A stretch of 64,000 nucleotides of DNA from Anaerolineae bacterium (GTDB lineage: Bacteria; Chloroflexota; Anaerolineae; Caldilineales; Caldilineaceae), in assembly GCA_030432295.1 (NCBI GenBank), contig JAUIHI010000014.1:91279-155278 (forward strand), given 5' to 3'. The notes under the pieces were generated by a model. It ran no database searches, was not told the DNA's origin, and worked only from the letters and a program-made list of their open reading frames with translations. The translations under genes and the position numbers were made by a program. How positions within the stretch are numbered: the stretch's first letter is position 1; each line of letters begins with the position of its first letter. Positions 16,319-23,504 of the stretch are shown piece after piece.

Positions 16319-18376
16319 TCAGAATCGAAACAACGATTTCAGAAATTCATAGATCACTTCGTCCTGGGCCTGCATATCCCGAATGAGCAGGCCGCCGTCG
16401 AAGGTTTGGACAACCCCATCCGTGACTGTGGCTGGCGCGGTGGCCCAGCCCAATGTGCCACGCAGCACATTATTCTCTGCCCAGAGCTGTCCGATGCCCT
16501 CTTCCGGCAGGAAAAGACCGGGCGAAGGCGGGGTCAGTTCCGGGTTCAGCGGCAGGGGCGACATCCCCTCTTCCCAACGGTCCGGATGCTGCTCCCACTG
16601 GCCGTTGCCGGCAAAGCGCACATAAATGGCCCGGATGTCGTCCCGGCGCAGCATCAGCCCATTCTGGAAGGGCTGCACGGCAAAAGTGATTGGGCGGCCC
16701 TGGTCCGTGGCACAGCCCAGGGCCTCGATCTTGCCCGGCTGCAAGAGATAATTGTAGAGTTCCTGCATAGCCACGTACTGGCAGGCCACAGCCACTTCCT
16801 CTTCCGGCGTGGGTGTGGGCAGAGGCGGCGTATCCGTTGGCACGACGACCGCGGGTTGGGTCGGGCGCGGGCTGGGCCGGGGACGGGGGATGGATGTCGC
16901 GGTCGGCAGTGGTGGCACGGGCGTCGCCGTAGGGCTGGGCGTGGCGGTCGCCTGGCTCACGGCTGGCGGATTGTCTGTCTCAACAGGCACAACCGCTGTT
17001 TCAGTCGGCACAAGACCGATGAAGCTTTGGGTGGCTGTGGAACGCAAAACAATCGGCTGACTGGTGGCGGTGACGTCTCTTTGCGCGGGGAAGAGACGGG
17101 CAAAGGGCGAACCAGAGCCAGCGCTGATCAACACCACAGCCACCAGAAGCAGCGCCAGAACCCCAACCGCACCGGCCACAAGACGCGGCCAACGGCTCTG
17201 TATGGGTTGGGAGCGGGCGGCGACGGGCTGAACCCGCGGCGGTGGCGATGGCGCTACGGATGGCAGGGGCGCGACGCGTGGTGCAACCCCCTGAGTCTCG
17301 CTGGCCGTGGTCCGGGACGAGGCCACAATTACCGTCTCGGTGCGCTGGGGCGGGGCAGCCGGACCCACCGCAGAGAGGCTGGCGAGGGTGAGGGTCGATG
17401 TAGCTTCTGCCGGTCCCGCATCAATGGGCGGCAAACTGCGGCCCGCGGCCAGAGTCAATGCGTCGGCCATTTCCAACGCGCTGGCATAGCGTTCTGCCGG
17501 TTCTTTGGCCAGGGTAGAACGCAGAAGATCCACCACCCGGGGCGGCAACGCGGCCAGAATATCGTCGGGAATTGTCACCGATTCGTAGACGTGGGCGTAG
17601 AGAATCTGTGTGGTGGAGCCGAGAAAGGGCGCGCGCCCCACCAGACAACGATAGAGCACCGCGCCGAGCGAGTAGATGTCGCTCTGGGCGTTTACATCCC
17701 GGCGGCCCGCGCACTGCTCCGGGGCCATATAGGCGGGGGTCCCAATCGTGCGCCCCACATTTGTCAGTTCCGGGGTGTCCAGGGCGCGGGCGATGCCAAA
17801 ATCCGAGAGAAGGGGAATGACCGGGTGGTCCAGGGCTTCCAACTGGACACTGCCCGGAGCGCCGGGGCTGGCCGGGCGCAGGAGAATATTGCTGGGCTTC
17901 ACATCCCGGTGGATGACGCCAGAGCGGTGGGCTAGGGCCAGGGCCTGGGCGATGGGGGTGAGCAGATTGCAGCTCTCTTCTGCCTGCAATTTGCCCCGCC
18001 GTTCCAGCAGCCGGGCCAGGCTCTCACCTTCGATCAGTTCCATCGCTATGTAGGCCACACCGTCCGCGGGTGCGTCGCCCACTTGCAGGGTGGCGACGAT
18101 ATTGGGGTGACGCAGCGCACCGGCAGTGCGGGCCTCCTGGCGGAAGCGGGAGCGGGTGGTCTCGTCCGCGCCGGGAAGGAGTACCTTCAGCGCGACGGAA
18201 CGTCCCTGCACCTGGTCATAGGCCTGATAGACCGCGGCCGCGCCACCGCTGCCCAGTCGCCGTCCGATCAGATAACGGCCAATCTGCCGTCCGGTCAGAT
18301 TGGCCGTATCGTAGCGTTCCTCGGCATTGGGCGAGCCATCCGATTCAAAAAGCGAGCGTTCGTTGGATTCAGACAC
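16319..18376 (-). CDS. Receptor-type Ser/Thr protein kinase with extracytoplasmic repeat sensor
   Basis: 685 residues with a GTG start. The kinase domain spans about residues 33-295: glycine loop GSGGAAAVYQAY, VALKVL lysine, catalytic loop HRDVKPSNILLRP, DFGIA and GTPAYMAPEQ. A proline/threonine-rich linker and one membrane helix (LVAGAVGVLALLLVAVVLI, about 395-415) follow, then a long T/P-rich spacer. The C-terminal 150 residues hold two diverged copies of one motif: LGCATDQGRPITFAVQPFQ...GLMLRRDD and LGWATAPATVTDGVVQTFD...GLLIRDMQ. This suggests a duplicated extracytoplasmic sensor fold. It is divergent from an FHA regulator that starts 119 bases away; phosphopeptide recognition by that FHA domain is a natural inference. 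Confidence 0.92.
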   Translation of the reverse strand: MSESNERSLFESDGSPNAEERYDTANLTGRQIGRYLIGRRLGSGGAAAVYQAYDQVQGRSVALKVLLPGADETTRSRFRQEARTAGALRHPNIVATLQVGDAPADGVAYIAMELIEGESLARLLERRGKLQAEESCNLLTPIAQALALAHRSGVIHRDVKPSNILLRPASPGAPGSVQLEALDHPVIPLLSDFGIARALDTPELTNVGRTIGTPAYMAPEQCAGRRDVNAQSDIYSLGAVLYRCLVGRAPFLGSTTQILYAHVYESVTIPDDILAALPPRVVDLLRSTLAKEPAERYASALEMADALTLAAGRSLPPIDAGPAEATSTLTLASLSAVGPAAPPQRTETVIVASSRTTASETQGVAPRVAPLPSVAPSPPPRVQPVAARSQPIQSRWPRLVAGAVGVLALLLVAVVLISAGSGSPFARLFPAQRDVTATSQPIVLRSTATQSFIGLVPTETAVVPVETDNPPAVSQATATPSPTATPVPPLPTATSIPRPRPSPRPTQPAVVVPTDTPPLPTPTPEEEVAVACQYVAMQELYNYLLQPGKIEALGCATDQGRPITFAVQPFQNGLMLRRDDIRAIYVRFAGNGQWEQHPDRWEEGMSPLPLNPELTPPSPGLFLPEEGIGQLWAENNVLRGTLGWATAPATVTDGVVQTFDGGLLIRDMQAQDEVIYEFLKSLFRF

Positions 18377-18495
18377 AGGTGAATTTCAGATTGGCTGGCA
18401 CAGTTGCATTTGGTATGATGCGTAGATGATTCTAGCACAGCCGCGAGACCGGGCAAAGATACCAGCCAATAGGTAGGGACGAAGGATATACTGTT

Positions 18496-19152
18496 GTGAG
18501 CCAATACGGACGACTGATCTGTCTATCTGGCCCGAATATGGGCAAAGAATATGAGCTGAGCGGCGAAGTGACCGATGTGGGGCGAGCGGCCACGGCCCAG
18601 ATTGTGCTGGCCGATAGTTTTGCCAGCCGCCAGCACGCGGAAATCTATTTTGTAGATAACGGCTATCAGATTCGGGATTTAGGCAGCAAAAATGGGGTCT
18701 ATGTACGGAAGGAACGGCTGGCAGCCGATGGCCGGGTCTGGCTGAACGACGGGGATGAAGTGCAATTTGCCTCCACCCGTTTCCGTTTCCAGGACCCGTC
18801 GGCCACTGTGACCGCGCCAGCGTTGATGGCTGTGGCTGCGCCGGGCGAGCGCCCCGGTCTGCGGGTGGATATGGCAACCCGCCAAGTCTTTGTGGACGGG
18901 GTTGTGCTGGACCCGCCTCTGAGTGTCAAACAGTTCGACCTACTCTGGTATCTCTACGAAAACCGGGGGCGGGCCGTGAGCAAAGACGAAATCGCCCTCA
19001 ATGTCTGGTCTGAGAGCGAGGGGGATACCTACGACGCCAACATCGACCGGATGGTCAGCCGGGTGCGCAACCGCATCGAGCCGGGGGAGAGCGAGGAAGC
19101 CCGCTTTATTACGACTGTGCGGGGGTATGGGTATCAGATGCTGGTGGATTAA
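18496..19152 (+). CDS. FHA domain fused to OmpR-type winged-helix DNA-binding domain
   Basis: 218 residues; the GTG start follows GAAGGA. Residues about 5-95 form an FHA domain: VGRAATAQIVLADSFASRQHAEI, then IRDLGSKNGVYV, with the conserved G-R, S-R-x-H and N-G residues. Residues about 115-216 form a Trans_reg_C winged helix: LSVKQFDLLWYLYENRGRAV, then NIDRMVSRVRNRIEP and TVRGYGYQM. No receiver domain is present, so activity is probably set by binding phosphothreonine peptides instead of aspartate phosphorylation. The divergent Ser/Thr kinase is the likely upstream partner. It is a probable transcription factor of this cluster; target sites are unknown. Confidence 0.93.
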   Translation: MSQYGRLICLSGPNMGKEYELSGEVTDVGRAATAQIVLADSFASRQHAEIYFVDNGYQIRDLGSKNGVYVRKERLAADGRVWLNDGDEVQFASTRFRFQDPSATVTAPALMAVAAPGERPGLRVDMATRQVFVDGVVLDPPLSVKQFDLLWYLYENRGRAVSKDEIALNVWSESEGDTYDANIDRMVSRVRNRIEPGESEEARFITTVRGYGYQMLVD

Positions 19153-19219
19153 CCCAATGACCAATCATCCAATGAACTAATGAACTAATGAACGAGTGGC
19201 AGTTGATTGGTTCATTGGG
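19153..19219. repeat. Inverted repeat of CCAATGAAC words
   Basis: CCCAATGACCAATCA (19153-19167) pairs with TGATTGGTTCATTGGG (19204-19219), one indel apart. The loop contains tandem AATGAACT words. It directly follows the stop codon of the FHA regulator, so it may act as its transcript end. Confidence 0.6.
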
Positions 19220-19378
19220 CCTCGCGTATCCCCTCTGTAGGCAAATCCACCGACAAACGTAGGCCAACGGTCCGGGTCCCGTCGCAATTTGTTCTGAAAG
19301 ATTCCTGGTTATTCGGTATGCTATTGGCAGCCTGCACCGTCTGTGCAGCCTCCCCTTGTGTATTGAAAGGAGTCGGCG

Positions 19379-20002
19379 ATGAGCCTGGCACTAACCCAAT
19401 CCTATCCTGCAAACTCTCTGGCACTGGAGATGACCGCCACGATCCACGCGGCCCGGGCCGGCGATGAATCCGCTTTTTGTCACCTATGCGAAACATATCA
19501 AGCCGCGGCCGAGCGGGTGGCCCGTCACATTCTGCGCACGGAAGAGGCCGCTGCCGACGCAGTGCAGGACGCGCTGATCAAAGTCTACAAAGCCATCCCA
19601 AACTTCGAGGATGGCAATTTCCGTGCCTGGCTGCTGCGTATCGTCACCAACACCTGCTACGATCACCTGCGCCGCCAGAAACGCCGGCCCGCCATCAGTC
19701 TCGACGCGCTGCTGGAAGAATCATATACAGAAATGCCCGACACCCGCAGCAGCCACGACCCGGAGCGAATGCTCCTGCGCCGGGAACAGCGTGAGTTTCT
19801 GCGCGGTGTCATCAGCGAGCTTTCGCCCTGGCACAAAGAAGTGGTGGTGCTGGTGGATGTGATGGGCTACGACTACGCCGAAGCCGCCGCGCTGCTAGGG
19901 CTGCCCCTGGGCACAGTCAAATCCCGTCTGAGCCGGGCACGGGCCAATCTGCGCGATCGCCTGACCGCGGCCAACTATCTCCCCGGCCCTGTGCGTCACT
20001 GA
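19379..20002 (+). CDS. ECF-type RNA polymerase sigma factor
   Basis: 207 residues; the ATG follows AAAGGAGTCGGCG. Region 2 (about residues 30-95) has AVQDALIKVYKAIPNFEDGN and FRAWLLRIVTNTCYDHLRRQ. Region 4 (about 140-195) has LSPWHKEVVVLVDVMGYDYA then EAAALLGLPLGTVKSRLSRA, the helix-turn-helix for the -35 element. No anti-sigma gene or zinc-finger protein follows: the next 246 bases are repeats and then an opposing gene. Control may come from elsewhere, or through the adjacent kinase/FHA signalling genes (inference). Confidence 0.92.
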   Translation: MSLALTQSYPANSLALEMTATIHAARAGDESAFCHLCETYQAAAERVARHILRTEEAAADAVQDALIKVYKAIPNFEDGNFRAWLLRIVTNTCYDHLRRQKRRPAISLDALLEESYTEMPDTRSSHDPERMLLRREQREFLRGVISELSPWHKEVVVLVDVMGYDYAEAAALLGLPLGTVKSRLSRARANLRDRLTAANYLPGPVRH

Positions 20003-20013
20003 TAGGGAGGAAA

Positions 20014-20135
20014 TGAGCCCACTTCAAGAAGCCATTTGAACCACAAAGAACACAAAGGGCACAGAGATTTACGGGAGAAATATCCGCGTTCATCAGTGTT
20101 CATCAGTGGCTGGAAGTCCTTTTGCAGTGGACTCA
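20014..20135. repeat. Composite inverted-repeat element, copy 2
   Basis: The left arm TGAGCCCACTTCAAGAAG (20014) pairs with CTTTTGCAGTGGACTCA (20119-20135). Inside are ACCACAAAGAACACAAAGGG, GGAGAAAT and TTCATCAGTGTTCATCAGTG. The order of parts matches 12091-12223, although the purine-rich word family differs. Confidence 0.55.
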
Positions 20136-20137
20136 GG

Positions 20138-20227
20138 AGATAGAACGCAGATTACGCAGAAACCACAGATTGACGCAGATTTTAATCTGCGCGTATCAGT
20201 CCTTTCCGCGTCATCTGCGTTCTATCT
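20138..20227. repeat. Inverted repeat of ACGCAGAT words with inner hairpin
   Basis: AGATAGAACGCAGAT (20138-20152) and its exact complement (20213-20227) enclose a second perfect hairpin, CGCAGATT-TT-AATCTGCG (20174-20191). It abuts the previous element and sits between convergent genes, so it may also stop transcription from both sides. Confidence 0.65.
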
Positions 20228-20248
20228 TTGCCGTAATCCGTAAACTGT

Positions 20249-21418
20249 TCACCACTCACGAATCACTTCCTCAATCCCCCGCCGCAACTTCTCCACATCG
20301 CTTTCGTCGTTGTAAAAACTCGTCGAAGCCCGCAGCAAATCCGGGTTCGACACCGAGCGAATGAGCACGCCCATTTCGCCCAGCCGGGCGGACGCCTGCA
20401 CCGGGTCCACGCCGTCGATGTTGAAACTGGTCAGCCCGGCCTGGGCCGCGGGTGTGTAGACGGTCACGCCGGGGATGGCGGATAGGGTCTCCCGGCAGTG
20501 GGCGGTGAGGGCCTGAATGCGTTCGTAGATGGCGGCGTAGCCCAACCTTTCCAGCCAGCGCAGGCTCGCCAGCATCCCCGCCAGCGCGGGCTTGTAGACC
20601 GTCGCCACTTCAAAGCGCTGGGCTGTCGTACCAGGCAGATAGTTGCCCGAATTGTCCCAGGCGTTGCCATCGCGCAGAGCACGCCCACCGGCAAAAGTCT
20701 GCTGGGTATCCGCAATCCGCTCCCGGCGCACGTAGAGCGCACCCACCCCATCCGGCCCGCACAGCCACTTCTGGCCGGGACATGCGTAGTAGTCCACATC
20801 CAGCGCCCGTGCGTCGATGGCAATCGCACCCGCGCTCTGTGCCCCGTCCACCGCCAACAGCCCACCCACTGCGTGAACCCGCTCGGCAATTTCGTGCAAG
20901 GGCAGCACGACGCCGCTCTTCCAGGAGACGTGGGAGACCGCCACCAGCCGGGTGCGGGCCGTAATGGCCGCGAGGACTTTCGCCGCGGTCGTGGGGCCGT
21001 CGTCGCTGACTTCCACCGGCACAACCCGCACCGTCGCCCCGAAGCGTTTGGCCGCCACCAGCACCGGCACGAGACCGCCCGGATGTTCCAGGGAAGTAGT
21101 GACAATCTCATCCATCTCCCGATACTTCTGACCCCAGACCGCGATATTCATCCCGTCGGTGGTGTGATGGGTCAGGGCGATTTCGTCGTCGTCCGCGCCC
21201 AACAGCCGTGCAAAGGCGCTGCGAAGTTCGGTGGAAATGGCGAGAGATTTCTCGTAGATGCCCGGGCCGATGCGCCCGTCGGCCAGTTGGTTCTGGTTGG
21301 CCGCGGCTATGGCTTCCGCGGCATAGCGGCTGAGCGGGCCGTTTGTGCCCGCATTCAAATAAGCGTTTGCCTGGGTGGCCGGTGCTTCCCGGCGAACGGT
21401 GGCTATATCAATGGGCAT
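20249..21418 (-). CDS. Class V aminotransferase-fold PLP enzyme
   Basis: 389 residues, starting MPIDIATVRREAPATQANAY; AAGGAGAAGCC precedes the ATG and upstream in-frame residues look non-coding. The fold-type I PLP core shows TGPL-like NAGTNGPLSRYAAEA, the histidine pair in ALTHHTTDGMN, DGAQSAG (PLP-binding aspartate), and the Schiff-base lysine in CPGQKWLCGPDGVG. It resembles isopenicillin-N-epimerase-like and cysteine-desulfurase-like proteins, but lacks the typical C-terminal cysteine loop of a desulfurase. The substrate is not assignable. It is convergent with the sigma factor gene. Confidence 0.85.
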   Translation of the reverse strand: MPIDIATVRREAPATQANAYLNAGTNGPLSRYAAEAIAAANQNQLADGRIGPGIYEKSLAISTELRSAFARLLGADDDEIALTHHTTDGMNIAVWGQKYREMDEIVTTSLEHPGGLVPVLVAAKRFGATVRVVPVEVSDDGPTTAAKVLAAITARTRLVAVSHVSWKSGVVLPLHEIAERVHAVGGLLAVDGAQSAGAIAIDARALDVDYYACPGQKWLCGPDGVGALYVRRERIADTQQTFAGGRALRDGNAWDNSGNYLPGTTAQRFEVATVYKPALAGMLASLRWLERLGYAAIYERIQALTAHCRETLSAIPGVTVYTPAAQAGLTSFNIDGVDPVQASARLGEMGVLIRSVSNPDLLRASTSFYNDESDVEKLRRGIEEVIREW

Positions 21419-21667
21419 CTGGCTTCTCCTTGGGGAGGGCAGTGGGTGGGTGGGGAAATAAATGAGGAAGATGACGGTTGGTTTGTCGCTCAATGATAGC
21501 ACAGGGCGGAGAGGGCAGACAAGCATCAGACAATAGATTTTGAGCGCCGAACGATAGATCGCTGTTCCCTACTTTTCTGCCAACCGGGGCCGTGCTACAA
21601 TTCCTACGCATCTCTGCCCCTTTGCACCGTTGCATTGAAATTTCCCGCGCCGTCACGGAGGCACGCC

Positions 21668-23365
21668 ATGTCCACAGCAGCCCGTCTCGTCCTGCTTCAC
21701 CCGCAACGGGGAAAAGATAGCGCCTTCGATCTCCAGGCGCAGCAGCTCTCCCTGGGCCGGGCCACGGCCAACGACATCGACCTGCTCGACCCGAAGGTCT
21801 CCCGCTTCCACGCCCGGCTGGAGCGTGACACCGGGGGTGGCTGGGCACTGGTCGATCTGGGATCGGGCAACGGCAGCCACGTCAACGGCCAGCGGGTGGA
21901 ACGAGCCGATTTGAAATCCGGCGACGAACTGCGTCTGGGCGACAGCCGCCTGCGTTTCGAGACAGCGCCGGCCTCTTTGCCCGACCAGCAGACAATTATC
22001 GACACCCCCGCCCAGCTCGACGCCACTCTCATCCAGACCCCGTCGCCCGTGCAGATCAACCGGGTGGACGCGCCCCGGCTGGCCGTCTTTAGCCAGGGCG
22101 CAGCCTGGGAGGTGACGTTGGGCGACGGTCTCTCCATCGGGCGCCAGGCGGACAACGGCGTTGTGCTGGCCCAGCCGAATGTGTCGCGCCTGCACGCCTC
22201 CATCGAAAGGCGCAGCCAAGGCGGGCAGGAGGTCTATGTACTGCGGGATCGGGAGAGCGGCAACGGCACGTGGATCGGACAGGAGCGTGTCAACGAACGG
22301 GTCCTCTCCCCCGGCGATACCATCCGCATCGGCGACGCCCGGCTGGCCTTCAAACCCCCCGTGCAGGACGAACAGCAGACCCTTATTGAAGCACCGCTCA
22401 AACGCCAGCGGCGGCCTGTCGTCTTTGTGCCGGGGATAATGGGTTCCCAACTCTGGCTGGGCAGCGAACGGGTCTGGCCGAATGTGCGCACCCTCTTCAC
22501 CAACCCGGAGATATTCCGTCTGCCCGACGACACACCCCTGACCCCCAACGGCATTGTGGACGAAGTGGTGGTCGTGCCCAACCTTATCCGCCAGGAGCAG
22601 TACAGCCGGCTGAGCGAATTTCTAGTGGAAAGTCTGGGCTATACCCGGGGCGTGGACCTGCTGGAATTTGCCTACGATTGGCGGCAGGATGTGCGCGAGT
22701 CCGCCCGAAAGTTGGGTGAGGCCATTGAGGCCTGGGGGGTGACCCCGCCGGTGACAATTATCGGCCACAGCCTGGGAACCCTCGTCACCCGCTATTTTGT
22801 GGAGCGGCTGGGGGGCAACCGGTTGGTGGACAAACTGCTGCTGATGGGCGGTCCCCACCAGGGCACGCCAGAAGCGGTGACGACCCTCGTTTCCGGCCCC
22901 AATCTGCTCCCCTTTGGGCTGCTGGGCGAACGACTGCGCGAGGTGCTGGCGACCTTTCCCACGGCCTATCAGATTCTGCCCCGCTACGCCTGTGTGCAGG
23001 ACGAATCCAGCCAGCCGGTGGACATCTACGCCAACCCCCTCTGGCTGCCCGATGAACGGCGTCCCCTGCTGGCTCTGGCCCAGGAATTTCAGAACGAACT
23101 GGCCTATGCACCGCCCAGCGTGCCAACCGTCTGCATCTTTGGCTATGCGCAAAAGACTCTCACCGACTTACACATTCGCCGGGGTCCCGCGGGCGGCTGG
23201 CAAAATCTCGACTTGAAGCGCTTGGAGGAAGGGGACAATTCCGTGCCCCAGGCCAGCGCTGTGCTCCCCGGCGCGGATGTCCATCCCGTGCAGCAGCATC
23301 ACGGCTCTTTATATGTGGACAGCGATGTACGCATGCGGCTAACGGTAGAATTGACGTGGCGGTGA
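21668..23365 (+). CDS. Tandem FHA domains fused to LCAT-like alpha/beta hydrolase
   Basis: 565 residues; the ATG follows GGAGG. FHA 1 (about residues 25-100) has LGRATANDIDLLDPKVSRFH and LGSGNGSHVNG. FHA 2 (about 140-225) has IGRQADNGVVLAQPNVSRLH and RESGNGTWIG. Both keep the G-R, S-R-x-H and N-G residues. From about residue 250 it is an alpha/beta hydrolase: VVFVPGIMGSQLW (oxyanion strand as in LCAT), FAYDWRQDVRESA, nucleophile elbow GHSLGT (about 366-371) and a late histidine near QQHHGSLYVD. Family knowledge suggests acyltransfer or ester hydrolysis on lipids. Fusion to two phosphothreonine readers suggests recruitment by kinases, two of which are in this cluster. I see no signal peptide, so it is probably cytoplasmic. 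Confidence 0.85.
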   Translation: MSTAARLVLLHPQRGKDSAFDLQAQQLSLGRATANDIDLLDPKVSRFHARLERDTGGGWALVDLGSGNGSHVNGQRVERADLKSGDELRLGDSRLRFETAPASLPDQQTIIDTPAQLDATLIQTPSPVQINRVDAPRLAVFSQGAAWEVTLGDGLSIGRQADNGVVLAQPNVSRLHASIERRSQGGQEVYVLRDRESGNGTWIGQERVNERVLSPGDTIRIGDARLAFKPPVQDEQQTLIEAPLKRQRRPVVFVPGIMGSQLWLGSERVWPNVRTLFTNPEIFRLPDDTPLTPNGIVDEVVVVPNLIRQEQYSRLSEFLVESLGYTRGVDLLEFAYDWRQDVRESARKLGEAIEAWGVTPPVTIIGHSLGTLVTRYFVERLGGNRLVDKLLLMGGPHQGTPEAVTTLVSGPNLLPFGLLGERLREVLATFPTAYQILPRYACVQDESSQPVDIYANPLWLPDERRPLLALAQEFQNELAYAPPSVPTVCIFGYAQKTLTDLHIRRGPAGGWQNLDLKRLEEGDNSVPQASAVLPGADVHPVQQHHGSLYVDSDVRMRLTVELTWR

Positions 23366-23400
23366 GTACGCCCCGGATTGAAATCCGGTCTCATAGCTCA

Positions 23401-23453
23401 AGTCGGCTGAAGCCGACTCCACCCAACAACATTTGAGTCCACTTCAGTGGACT
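23401..23453. repeat. Pair of short perfect hairpins before the kinase-TPR gene
   Basis: AGTCGGCT-GA-AGCCGACT at 23401-23418 and AGTCCACT-TC-AGTGGACT at 23436-23453. The two stems differ in sequence but share an 8-base arm, 2-base centre architecture and are 17 bases apart. A TTG that would extend the kinase frame upstream lies inside, which is why the ATG at 23505 is preferred. Confidence 0.65.
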
Positions 23454-23504
23454 TCCACTTTCAGATGGCAATTCATTGCCAAGCCACAACCAACCAACAC
23501 ACCC

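Noticed and set aside
16214..17935. Plus-strand open frame of 573 codons opposite the receptor kinase
   Set aside because: No motif, no ribosome-binding site, and the opposite strand has every kinase motif.
23433..23504. Upstream TTG start for the kinase-TPR gene
   Set aside because: It would translate one of a pair of perfect hairpin repeats and adds no conserved residues.
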